DNA from: Branchiostoma lanceolatum
Lineage: Eukaryota > Chordata > Leptocardii > Amphioxiformes > Branchiostomatidae
Assembly: GCF_035083965.1 (NCBI RefSeq)
Contig: NC_089731.1
Location: forward strand, 1,354,001 to 1,418,000
Length of the DNA: 64,000 bases
Direction of reading: 5' to 3'
The position numbers and the translations under genes are program-made. Below the pieces are notes generated by a model. It saw only the letters and a list, made by a program, of their open reading frames with translations, was not told the origin of the DNA and did not search any database. How positions within the stretch are numbered: the stretch's first letter is position 1; each line of letters begins with the position of its first letter. Of this stretch, positions 1 to 9,674 are shown piece by piece.

Positions 1-136
1 ACGAGGACCGCATAAATTCTGTTTTTGTAGAATTCAACAGACTACGTGTATCTTTATTTGCAGCTCTTCCAGCCTTTCGCATGTATTACCATCTTTTGAA
101 TAATACGGTACGTAAGAATTGCATAGTTCGTACGCT

Positions 137-196
137 TCAAGGCGACCACCTGTCCAACGCGACCTACTTTCCTCGGTCCCTGTGTGGTCGCCTTGA
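137..196. repeat. short hairpin repeat with 13-bp perfect inverted ends
   Basis: TCAAGGCGACCAC at 137-149 is matched by its reverse complement at 184-196. A related copy with GCGACCACCTG and CAGGTGGTC arms lies at about 57054-57112, so this is a dispersed fold-back repeat rather than a unique regulatory site. Confidence 0.6.
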
Positions 197-250
197 TGAA
201 ACGATTTACATTACTTCATCATTATCTCAGAAAAGTCGTCCTAGATCTAC

Positions 251-412
251 CTTTGAGTGGCGTTTCCTGTGAGATCCTTAGTGACGTAACTGTCTTTAAG
301 AGAGTCCGACAGACTGAAGTACGCCAACAGTCCACCGAGCACTGATACCGCCATCACGATCAGACCCTGCGATTGGCGACGACGAAACATCGCCGGGCGC
401 GCATCGTCAGGG
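251..412 (-). CDS. first coding exon of a type II membrane protein (gene continues left of the window)
   Basis: Read on the minus strand, an acceptor-like pyrimidine tract ending in CCAG is followed by a short leader and an ATG at 390-388. The exon encodes 46 residues and stops at a GT donor (exon end 251, phase 2). The protein begins MFRRRQSQ, a basic cytosolic stub. It then has one hydrophobic segment, GLIVMAVSVLGGLLAYFSL (residues 9-27), and a luminal stretch with one N-glycosylation sequon (NAT, residues 43-45). This N-terminus is typical of Golgi glycosyltransferases or sulfotransferases, but no catalytic part is in the window and no family is claimed. The coding part is 251-390. Without the next exon the call rests only on the clean signal-anchor and the splice donor. 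Confidence 0.45.
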
Positions 413-1600
413 CTGGAGCAAAGAAACGTAAGCGTTGAGTTAATCGGTATTACACAGCGTGTAGCTATGTACTGTAAACTGTAAAAGAATAGAAATTGAC
501 CAGATATAACATTGAGCACACGCAGTGAAGAATCCACCACACTTATCAATTAGAGTACGGGTCCTTCCCGGTGTGAGTGGATCAAACCTTACAGTCTGGT
601 CTTACGCAGTTTAGTAGAGCTTACTGTAAAAAAACTGGTTCGTTACGCCTTGAGGCGGCTTATCGGCGACCGGAAACGAACAAAACAAAAGCGACAGCAA
701 ATGGACCGTGACCCAGCTAACGAGAAAGCGCAAGCGCTGTTTACGTTTCAATATCGCTAACTTTTCCCTGACGATCACACACACAGCTGACTGCTTGGAC
801 CGAAAATGAAACCAAAAAAAACACCTTTTCGTCGGAATTGGGACTTCAACTCCCAAACCGTGTTTTTCACCGCCAACTACAGTAAACACTACTAACATAC
901 AGATAAACTCTACCACTGGATAAATCACGGATATTTCCGGACGTTTCGAGTAAAATCCATCACTCTTCTTCAGCGTCACTAAAATGAACTAGCAGAACTA
1001 ACCAACACTTATTTACAATAACTAGAACAACCGGTACGTTTTACATGGCAAAATTACACAGTCATGCATAAGCGGCATTGAAATGTAAAACGAGTTAGGA
1101 TAGTTTCTATGGTAAGACAACAGTTAACACTATGTTCCATTGCTCTTGCCTTGCGAAGTGATCATTTACCGCAACCGTCGGGATCAAACTGACCCATTTA
1201 CGAATGAAGTCAGTTGTTTACCTTGCATTAAGCAACTTTGCACGCTAAATCCGGAGAGTATCCATTACATGGTTACAGCAAACCCTGGCATGTCTCTTGT
1301 ATACCGAATCTATTGCATGCTGTACACGACTCATACAATTCATTGTACTCGTATGCTGTACACGATTCATACAAATGTAAATAAAACACGTATGCTAGCT
1401 ATGGACTTTGCCTTTACGTCAATCTTTTTGAGTTCAGGTTTCAACCACCCCAATATACATGTATGTTTCGTGCGTCCTACATTCGAGGCCAAAATTGCCC
1501 ATTTGCAACACAACATTACACAAGCAGCACAACACACGCATCTAGCTCCGAGTCGTCCCTGTTTTTGTAAGAAACTTACCTTACCATCGCAGAAATAATC
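413..1600. other. no recognisable gene
   Basis: Open frames here (for example 611-979 minus and 1140-1598 plus) show no domain, no splice pattern and no biased composition. A short direct repeat containing TATGCTGTACACGA occurs near 1315-1370. I see nothing else. Confidence 0.4.
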
Positions 1601-1630
1601 TTGAGAAAGATCGGACTTACCTGTCCTATC

Positions 1631-1765
1631 TCTAGCAACACCGTCGCTAGGCAATGTTCCAGCGTTGCTAGGTGACGCGTCCTTCAGTAACGTTGCTAGG
1701 TAAGGCGAATTTCCACCTGTAAGCCGCAGTGACCCGGGCAGGCGGTCACTATGCGTGTGACGTCA
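1631..1765. promoter_or_regulatory. promoter-like region with three tandem X-box (RFX) sites and a CRE
   Basis: Three near-identical 13-mers occur at 1643-1655, 1664-1676 and 1692-1704. The middle one reads GTCACCTAGCAAC on the minus strand, a full match to the X-box consensus GTNRCC-N-RGYAAC. The outer two each keep one half-site with one or two mismatches. A further half-site (TAGCAAC) lies at 1632-1638. A perfect CRE palindrome TGACGTCA is at 1758-1765. RFX sites are typical of ciliary-gene promoters. Which gene this serves is unclear: the minus-strand exon at 251-412 and a possible plus-strand mini-exon at 1918-1938 both face away from it. Confidence 0.5.
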
Positions 1766-1917
1766 CGGTAGGGTGACCAAAAGCGGCCGGGTGAGTTCGG
1801 CGGCGATCGCCCGGGGTTCTTAATCGTAATCTCCAAGCAGATGTAGGGGGGCAACTAGTTCTACGCGTGTTTGCGTTTTGTACGTTTTCTGGTCGCTCCC
1901 TTCTTAAACTCCTAGAA

Positions 1918-1938
1918 ATGCCGCGAAAACACGCGTTG
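1918..1938 (+). CDS. possible first coding mini-exon
   Basis: An ATG at 1918 is followed by codons for MPRKHAL and then a strong donor, GTAAGT, at 1939-1944. It lies 150-300 bases downstream of the X-box/CRE cluster. No partner exon could be joined with confidence, so this may be chance. Confidence 0.15.
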
Positions 1939-2099
1939 GTAAGTCGGACTCGACATCATGGTGTCGATTAATTACTTAATGAGGGTCTGCATGGGGGACC
2001 CTGTCAATATTCAGAAAGGGCCTCAAGCGTCAACAAACTGGCCACATAGACAGAAAAACATGCAGCCGGAGTTAGTCTGCTATAGGGGTACACTTTGTA

Positions 2100-2215
2100 T
2101 TTTAGACCCTCCCTCCGTAGCCGACTCCCTCAGCATACTATTCACACTATTTGACCAATTTCTACAATTTTCCAGCCATCCGCGGAGCCTGGTAGAGGCT
2201 ACTCCACTCGGCCCT
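2100..2215. mobile_element. half copy of a CTACCAGGCTCCGCGG fold-back element
   Basis: This stretch matches one arm of the inverted-repeat elements at 17346-17631 and 20149-20325. Shared pieces are the CCGTAGCCGACTCCCT segment, the TTTGACCAATTTCTAC segment and the end with GCGGAGCCTGGTAGA. Only one arm is present here, so it is a truncated copy. Confidence 0.55.
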
Positions 2216-2605
2216 GCCCTCCATCAGAGAGCGAAGTTCTGCTGTGGTGATGTTATTTGCGGAGAGGAGACTCGGGAGCTATAGTAGGTTTGGATTCCAG
2301 GCTAAGAATTTTGCAACTTTCACACCTGGAAAATAATGGGAGAGAAATATTATACGGTAGCTTGCCTCCAGGAATTTTTTGGGTAGGGTATTTTGACAAC
2401 GCTCCATGCGGTGGTCAAATATACTGCAGCCACTTTTGCAATGAAATAGTCAATGGGGGACACAGATACTTGACCACTTTTGGAAAATTCAATCACATAT
2501 TTGAATTGATATTTCAAGATACAACATACAGTATATTCCCGAGGATTTATCAATAACGTTTTCTACCCGCACTATTTTCCCTCCGCGCCCTGTGAGTTCT
2601 TGAGC

Positions 2606-2833
2606 CGCGGATGAATCCCCATGTTATGCGGCGGCTTCGCGGATGAATCCCCATGTTATGCGGCGGCTTGTTGTTGTGTTCCGGACGTTACGCCACGTCG
2701 TGTGGGTCGACCTTGAGAACCCGGCGGGTTTCTGTCAGTTACGAGCTTTGTGGAAGGTTCAAGGCGATAGTTTCGGAGAAATCAGGTACCAGATTCAGCA
2801 CCAAGATCCGTGATTATCTGGGAGACGTTGCAG
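2606..2833 (+). other. 5' exon of zinc-finger gene 1 (probably 5' UTR, frame open)
   Basis: A GC-rich block ends at the donor CAG|GTACGTA (exon end 2833) and matches 7774-7974 in copy 2 at the same donor. A perfect 32-bp tandem duplication (2606-2637 and 2638-2669) is unique to copy 1. From ATG 2653 the frame stays open to the donor and joins the coding exon in frame (phase 1). Copy 2 uses a different ATG (7788) because upstream indels differ, so the exon may equally be untranslated. Confidence 0.6.
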
Positions 2834-3050
2834 GTACGTACGGGAAGCCGGGATAGTAGAGTTAGACCAGAGGACGCGGCGTGATCGAAATTTAGACTTG
2901 TCAAGTTTTGTGAAGATTTTCGTGAGTGAAGACTTTTTTCTGTCCTTCGCAAGCAACGTAATGTTACACCTAGACCATGAACAACATGTTGGCATGATGT
3001 TCTGTCGTCAGATTCTATGAAATAGAATACTTAGCTCGGTGGGGTGGGGA

Positions 3051-3066
3051 GGGGGGGGGGGGGGGG
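3051..3066. repeat. poly-G tract (16 G)
   Basis: An uninterrupted run of G lies in intron 1 of zinc-finger gene 1. Confidence 0.9.
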
Positions 3067-3109
3067 TTCAGAACCGGAGTTTATTCTCACATCTGGTTTC
3101 CATCTTCAC

Positions 3110-3430
3110 TTGACGCGTGGAGTCAGGGGAGAGTCACTAACTCACTGTTTGAGGGGTCCGCTAACTCACTCAGTGAGGGAAAATTCACTAACACACTGAG
3201 GGGAGATTCACAAACAGTTTGGCTTCGAAGGGACATTCACTACGTAACTCTGTGTTTGAGGGGAGTTGCTAACTCACTGAAGGGAGATTCAATAACTGTT
3301 TGAATAGGGATTAACTGTTTTAGGGGAGATTCACATACTTCCTGAGTGCTGATTTGCTATTTAGCTGAGGCAAGATTCAGTGACTGACTTTTCCGGGCTA
3401 GATTCACTGATTCCTAGAGAGTTGCCAGAA
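3110..3430. repeat. degenerate minisatellite, about 24-bp units
   Basis: Units of the type GATTCACTAACTGTTTGAGG recur with variation. The same minisatellite sits at 8405-8600 in the intron of copy 2, so it predates the tandem duplication. Confidence 0.75.
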
Positions 3431-3927
3431 ATCATGAGAAGTGGATTAGCCAGAAAATGTTAGTGTCCTCTCTAAGGGTCTGCTTTGAGTTATTCTTGGA
3501 CTTATTTGTAGCAATTGTGTGCCAAATAAGGCTCTTGCGAATATGTTTTTTGTGCTTCAGTACTGTTTTGACAGCATAATGATTGATATCCAGGCATACA
3601 TACATAATTCTTAGAGTGAAATCTCCAATAAAGATTCGAATTTTCCAAGTTTCAATTATGTCCAGTACCAGGGTGAAATGGCAGAAGTTGAAATCAGCTA
3701 TGTCATATCTTACATCAGGATTTTCCTTAAGCCATCGGACGAAATGCGATGTTGTCCGAGGTTAGGAGTGACATCATCTTACGCCAAAAATAATTACTCA
3801 AGCAACTGGATAAGATTTTGATTAAGACATCATCTTAACTTTTACCAGTGGTTGGGGGTGACAGAAGTTTGAAATCTGATGTTGTCTAAACTTAGGAGTT
3901 ACATCATCTAAAGTTCTGCCAGCGGCC

Positions 3928-4103
3928 GGGGGTGGCAGAAGTTGGCAGAAGTAAGAAATCTGATGTTTTCTGAAGTTAAGAGTGATGTCTTCTTAATTTC
4001 AGCCAGTACCTGGAGGTGGAAGAAGTTGGCAGAAGTTAGGATGATGTCACTCTCAACTTCAGAAAACATCAGATTTCTTACTTCTGCCAACTTCTGCCAC
4101 CCT
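3928..4103. repeat. inverted repeat, about 60-bp arms
   Basis: The arm from about 3928 (GGTGGCAGAAGTTGGCAGAA, then a block around ATCTGATGTTTTCTGAAGTT) is mirrored by the stretch ending at 4103. Single-arm copies of the GGCAGAAGTTG unit lie at 3680 and 3860. It lies within the intron of zinc-finger gene 1. Confidence 0.7.
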
Positions 4104-4713
4104 GCAGCTGGTTACTAGTAGTGGCAGAAGTTGGGATGACGTCACCTAACTTTATTCTGATTCCCAGTAGCCCCAAAACTACTCACAGGAGTGCATCAAT
4201 AAAGTTTCCAGGCAGTTTAAAACTTTTTGTCTATTACCCCAGCTACAATCTTCTACCTTTGTACCTAAACTGCTGTAATGTAGTCCTGAATTCCCAAACA
4301 TCAGTAAATCTCCCAGAAAAGTGATACTAGTATAGTTGACAGGGATGGATGGACATGGAATATGTAATGATGCCAACATTTCTTCAGTTCTGCTATTTTG
4401 TAACCTACATCATGTCTTCTTTATTCTCCCTAGCCTGCTGCGTAAGTCTGTAACTAATATGGATTTGGGTGACAAGCGGCTACTTCAAATTGCTAAAGAT
4501 ATTAGGACTGCAACCTTGTAATTTATGTGATTCTTATTGTCTCCTTCCTAGCCTCATCGGAAGCTGATATGAGCCCCCCTGACTGAATGTACTCAATATA
4601 CTTGATGACTAAATGTCATTTCCTATCCCAAATGTGTGAAAAATGGTTTGTTTCTTCTGATCTTTACAGAGGTGGTTGGGTCTACTAGTAATTATTTTGT
4701 CTGAATTTTACAG

Positions 4714-5414
4714 AAGTAGTGAAGGCTATCGTTACCATGATGGCGTCAAGTGGAACCGGCTCTGATGATGTGGGAAGCAGTTTGGAAGGCGAGTTTGGTG
4801 GGAGAGATGTGGCTGCAAAATGCTTCAGGTGTGAGGAGTGCAGCAAGCAGTTCACTAGGCTAGGTCATCTGAAGACTCACATGAGGACTCACACAGGGGA
4901 GAAACCCTACATGTGTGAGAAGTGCAGCAAGCAGTTCACTACAACAGGTAACCTGGAGAGACACATACGAACTCACACAGGAGAGAAACCTTACCGGTGT
5001 GAGGAGTGCTGCAAGCAGTTCAGTCACCTGGGTGATTTGAAGAGACACATGCGAACTCACACTGGTGAGAAACCTTACCATTGTGAGGAATGCAGCAAGC
5101 AGTTCAGTCGAAAGGGTGATCTGAAGACCCATATGCAAACCCACACAAGGGACAAACTCTACAAATGTGAGGATTGCAGCAAGCAGTTCAGTCAGTTTTG
5201 TAATTTAAAGAGACACATGCGGACTCATACAGGTGAAAAACCCTACAAATGTGTGGTTTGCAGCAAAAAGTTCAGTGATCTTAGTAATCTGAAGGCTCAC
5301 ATGCGTTCTCACACTGGGGAGAAACCCTACAGGTGTGAAGAGTGCACCAGACAGTTCAGTCACCTGAGTAGTCTAAAGAAACACATGCAGACTCACAAAG
5401 GACACAGTTCTTAA
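4714..5414 (+). CDS. C2H2 zinc-finger protein, 7 fingers (copy 1)
   Basis: The exon starts after the acceptor TTTTACAG (exon start 4714). I place the start codon at 4737 in the context GTTACCATGATGG, giving 225 residues; an in-frame ATG three bases on is also possible. Residues 1-28 form a Gly/Ser/Asp-rich leader. Seven consecutive C-x2-C-x12-H-x3-H fingers follow, joined by TGEKP linkers (one is TRDKL), and the protein ends KGHSS. There is no KRAB, SCAN or ZAD domain. Such poly-finger proteins bind DNA in the nucleus; the target cannot be read from sequence. The 5' exon ends at 2833 and the intron is 2834-4713. It is the shorter member of a tandem pair with 9701-11131. Confidence 0.93.
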
Positions 5415-6539
5415 GATGTGAGGAGTCTTGCTGTCCTTAACAGGAAAAGGAGATGTGGAAACTTAGGACTTTGGACTTCAGCCTCCTGGTCTGGAGAATC
5501 AGTTGACTCAAGAAAAAAAGAGGATGCTGGTATGTGTTAACAACACCTATATGAAGCATGAAGGTACAGGGAAATTATGGGCATTCTGAAAGTGCATGTA
5601 TGTTAATTGTTACAACTAGGTCTTCTTGATGGAGGAAGAATAGGGAGAGCTGACAGTCTGCAAGATACCAGTATATGTTGCAGACACTCTCTTCTTTCTG
5701 AAGTATGACAATGCAGAGAAAGAAAACATCAGGATTCTTAAAAGTATGTATATTGTTAACACAAAGAAGGCAACAGTATCCATTTTTTTAATCAGTCAGC
5801 TGGGCATATAGACTGCAGTGGAGAAAGTTTAAAAGTAACTTTCTGTACTTTTATTTTGTTGTAGCAATATAACATTTTTGAGAATAGAATTGATTTTCTG
5901 TTGTTGCTGTTAAAATCTAGTTCTGGTAATGTAGCTATTAACAATTTGTTAAAATCCAATGAATAAATAACAGTAGGGTTTAGGCTATTTGTTCTTAGCC
6001 TTTAAGTTTTACTGAATCAGATTTTCCACTTTATTGCACAAATCTAAGAAGGTAACTGATTTTAAGTGGTTTTATTAACCCACAGTACGTTTGACAGTGT
6101 AGTGATCTAACAATAACTGCTTATTTGCATCGTCTTTGCCTTTAAGTTTTATGTTCTTATTATTAGCTTAGATATGTTTTATATTTTCAAGTATTTTGTT
6201 AACAGTAACAATTGTATCTATTGTTTTGATAGATGTAGGCATATAGTTTGAGTTGAAAATGGATGTGAAAAGAGAAGTGATGTACATTTGTATAAAGCTG
6301 CTAAACGACTTGCAGATATGTGGACTGGATTGGTATGTCTTATAGCTATGAGATGAGTAATGTGGTACAAAGTCAACTTAATTCTTTCACTTTGGCCAGA
6401 TCATATTGTTTCTTGGGTTCAGCTTCATGTAGGTAATGTTTTATAGAAATGTAAAAACTGGCAGAAAGTACTGATGTAGTCCTTTGATTAATTTTAACTT
6501 TCTGTTATATGTTTGGTTGTATTCAGTTACAAAAATAAA
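5415..6539 (+). other. 3' UTR and polyadenylation signal of zinc-finger gene 1
   Basis: AATAAA at 6534-6539 ends a 1.1-kb stretch that aligns with 11132-12680 downstream of the second gene. Shared blocks include CTTTGGACTTCAG, CAATCAGTTGACTCAAGA or a close variant, and GTCTTATCTATTG just after the signal. Confidence 0.75.
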
Positions 6540-6609
6540 GCTTTGTGTTTGATGTAATAGTCTTATCTATTGAAATATCATCATATTAGAACAGAATTTG
6601 GATTAAAAT

Positions 6610-6803
6610 ATTGCATTTTACTCTCCAAGCAGAGCTAGGGTTTCGGCTGGTTTTTAACATGTTTTTAGGCGTTTTTGTCATGCCTTCTACTGGGTTTGCA
6701 ACACAACAAAAACGATGACAAGGTAGAAGGCATGACAAAAACGCCTAAAAACATGTTAAAAACCAGCCGAAACCCTAGCTCTGCTTGGAGAGTAATTGCA
6801 TTT
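6610..6803. mobile_element. fold-back MITE with 9-bp target-site duplication
   Basis: The element at 6619-6794 is an almost perfect palindrome. Its ends are TACTCTCCAAGCAGAG and the reverse complement. ATTGCATTT flanks it at 6610-6618 and 6795-6803, a 9-bp target duplication as made by Mutator-like transposases. Relatives with the CTCTCCAAGCAGAG end are at 32890-33166, 50781-50940 and 63780-63923. Confidence 0.85.
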
Positions 6804-7773
6804 TACCAAGAAGCAAAACTGGGTGACAAAGAACTCACTGACAAAGTTTAACTGTGCGCTTAGGACACTGCAATTGATTTCTTTTTCTGATAAAAAATAC
6901 AACCATTCAGTATACGAAGCGGCCCTACAGATCCTAATAGAAAATACTGTATGTTTATGCGTCAAACGTGCAAGATTCAATTTGCATCAATCATGCAAAT
7001 CAGGTTTTAACTGTTATATGATATAGAATAATGATGCTAGACCATTCAACATGAAACAGGTGTTAATTACTTGATTTGGTTGGATAATCACTGGATTAGT
7101 TTTTTTATTCATAATCAAGATTTTCACAACAACAACAGCATTTTCACCAGATCTGCTTGAAGATTAGAGGGATGCAGGTCATTCTGTAGGGAACAGCCCT
7201 GAATAATTTCATCAGTTTGGAAAATCACTCGATAGTAAAGCTCCCTATTCACAGGTAAGATATTTACAACAAAAGCCAACATTTCAGTGATCGCCTGTCA
7301 CCATCAGAGCAGTACTGGCTGGTTCTACTATGTACTGCAGCTAGGTGTCGATGCTAATAATGCTGTCCCAAACGTTGACTGTCATACGGTCAAAGAAAAT
7401 ATTGTCCAATTGATATGTATATATGTAAGGAACCGGTCAGAGTAGAGCAGGCCAAGGCTAAGAATATGGATGCCAGGCTAAGAATGAACATCTGGAAAAA
7501 TGATGGGAGGGAATACTCTACATTGGCTTGCAAATGATGTCTTCCTGGGGAAGGGGGCATTCTGTCATCATCACCTCATGCGGTGGCCAAATGTACTGCA
7601 GCCGCATTTTCAAATGAAATCTAGGGAAAACAGATGCCTGACAAACCTCACCGCTAGAAAAGTCAATTATATAAGCTTTTAGTGATATTTGAAGTAACAT
7701 TTCAAAACGTAACTCATGAATCCCGATAATATTTACTCTCCATCCGCACTATTTTTCCTCCGCTCCCTGTGAG

Positions 7774-7974
7774 TTCTTGCGCCGCGGATGAATCCCCATG
7801 TTGTGCGGCCGCTTGGGTTTTCTGTTCAGGACGCCACGTCGTGTGGGTCGACCTTGAGAACCCGTCAGGTTTCTGTCAGCTACGAGCTTTGTGGAAGGTT
7901 CAAGTCGACATTTTCTGAGAAATCAGGCACCAGATTCAGCACCAAGATCCGTGTTCATCTGGGAGACGTTGCAG
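7774..7974 (+). other. 5' exon of zinc-finger gene 2 (probably 5' UTR, frame open)
   Basis: It is homologous to 2606-2833 and ends at the same donor (GCAG|GTACGT, exon end 7974). From ATG 7788 the frame is open to the donor and continues in phase 1 into the coding exon at 9675. The last 48 codons are conserved between the copies without indels. Confidence 0.6.
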
Positions 7975-8226
7975 GTACGTACGGGAAGCCGGGATAGTAG
8001 AGTTAGAAAAGAGAACGCGGCGTGATGGAAAGTGTTGGCTGAAGTTTTGTGACTCTCGTTGATGTGATCAAGATCTTCATGAGCGAAAAGTTTTCTGATC
8101 TCCTCAAAATAGAACAACGTAACGTTACATCTAGAACATGTACATCGTGTTGAGATGATGTTTTGTCGTCAGATTGTTTCAAATGGACCGTTTCATATTA
8201 GCTCGGTGGGGAGGGGGGATTTTCAT

Positions 8227-8354
8227 AGCCTGGAATCCATCCTATTTAGCTTCCGGCCGCTACCCTAGCTCCGCTTCGCTACCCAAGCTCCGCTGCCGGC
8301 CAGCGGAGCTTGGGTAGCGGACGAAAGCTGAATAGGCTGGACTCCAGGCTAGGA
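8227..8354. mobile_element. fold-back element, GCCTGGA...TCCAGGC ends
   Basis: AGCCTGGAATCCATCCTATT on the left is mirrored by AATAGGCTGGACTCCAGGCT on the right, around a GC-rich centre rich in AGCGGAGCTTGGGTAGCGG. A smaller relative is at 29580-29662. It is an intron insertion specific to copy 2. Confidence 0.7.
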
Positions 8355-8404
8355 TTTTCAGAAGTAGAGTTTATACAGTATATTTCTCACATCTGGTTTC
8401 CATC

Positions 8405-8600
8405 ATGACTTGAGGCGTCGAGCCAGGGGAGAGTCACTAACTCTTTGGGGCCAGGCACGAACTTGTTGTTTGAGGCGAGAGTCATTAACTGTTTGAGGGG
8501 AGATTCACTAACTGTTTGAGGGGAGACTCACTAACTGTTTGAGGGGAGATTCACTTACTTACTGAGTGGTGATTCACTGATTTCTCGAGGAGTTGCCAGA
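8405..8600. repeat. minisatellite, about 24-bp units (copy 2)
   Basis: Repeated GGGGAGATTCACTAACTGTT-type units are orthologous to those at 3110-3430. Confidence 0.75.
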
Positions 8601-8659
8601 AATGGATTAGCCAGAACGAAAAAGTTTTTTTGTGCTACAGTACTGTTTTGACAGCGATA

Positions 8660-9105
8660 ATGATTAGTAGGGGTGGGTACCGTGTACCGGTACAAAACCG
8701 GTATGTTCTTATGGACCAGTCCAAAAAAAACGGTCCAGAAAAAATCAGTGGACCGGCCAATGGACCGATTAGAAAATTCACAGTACCGGGCTATCAGCAG
8801 GCGGTCACACGTAACCGGTCTAATACAAAATAAGCAGATTTAACGAGTCGTGGTTTCATATAGACGAGTCAACAGCAGGCGAGTGCACATTAGTGTGCAC
8901 CGAGAATAATCACTTTATTCTAATATACAATTTGAATATAATTTGTAGGACTCACAGAGACCTTTTCTTGTGTCTCGCTCTCAAAATATGATGTACTGCG
9001 ACACTACTTTAATCAGGTACAGGTACAGGTCCGGACCTGGACCTGACCCTCTGGACCTGGACCGGACGTGAATTTACTGTACCGGTACCCAGCCCTAATG
9101 ATTAG
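8660..9105. mobile_element. hAT-like non-autonomous element with 8-bp TSD
   Basis: The element is 8668-9097 (430 bp). Terminal inverted repeats are TAGGGGTGGGTACC and GGTACCCAGCCCTA. ATGATTAG is duplicated at 8660-8667 and 9098-9105, the 8-bp target duplication of hAT transposons. The interior is rich in GGTACCGGTAC-like palindromes and has no coding capacity. Copy 1 of the zinc-finger unit has the uninterrupted site near 3580. A related sequence is at 31267-31683. Confidence 0.88.
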
Positions 9106-9284
9106 TATTGATATCCAGACATACATACATTCTTAGAGTTGAAGCATCAATTGAGTTTCCAGGCAGTTTTTGTCTTTAACCCCAGCTACAATCTTCTGCC
9201 GTTCTACCTACTAGTATGTATACTGCTGTAGTCTAGTCCTGAATTCCTACGTTCAAAGCAGAGGAGGGGTTCCGGCTGTTTTTT

Positions 9285-9365
9285 GTCGTGATGTTTGATG
9301 TGATGTCAAGCTGGTGTATTATGCCGAACGGCGCTTATACCGGCTATATAGATACAGGTACAGAT
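9285..9365 (+). mobile_element. 3' tail of a non-LTR retrotransposon
   Basis: GCTGGTGTATTATGCCGAAC and the following TATACCGGCTATATAGATAC match the 3' end of the element at 19155-19700. The tail ends in GATACAG-like short repeats, as in 5'-truncated LINE insertions. Confidence 0.65.
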
Positions 9366-9674
9366 CCATATACTCAAATCAGCATACCATACTGATTGTC
9401 ACTGCAACCCTGTAATTTATGTGTTTTTTTAATGGCAGGCCCCTAATTTTCTCCTTCATGACATAATTGTAGGCTGATTTCAGTTTCTTGTGATTAAGGT
9501 TTGGGGGGCGGCTGATTGTCTCTCTCTCTAAGTGCTAAAAAAGTAATATCTATCGTGGTGCTTATACTTCTAGTATATATTTCTGACCGTTTAAGGTCCA
9601 TAAATATTCCTATTAATTATCCCCTACAATTATGATGGCTGTAAGAAATTAATGGTTTCTTCTGATCTTTACAG

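Larger units (their letters stand above)
2290..7440 (+). repeat. tandem duplication, copy 1 (zinc-finger gene unit)
   Basis: The region from about 2290 to 6610 is repeated from about 7450 to 12740. Matching blocks include the upstream stretch with CCAGGCTAAGAAT, the GC-rich first exon (ending 2833 and 7974), the minisatellite-bearing intron, the coding exon, the 3' UTR and the polyadenylation signal. Copy 2 is longer because it gained several transposons and nine fingers. Confidence 0.85.

Noticed and set aside
611-979. 122-aa minus-strand frame
   Set aside because: No recognisable domain, no neighbour exon in phase, and composition like the flanking non-coding DNA.
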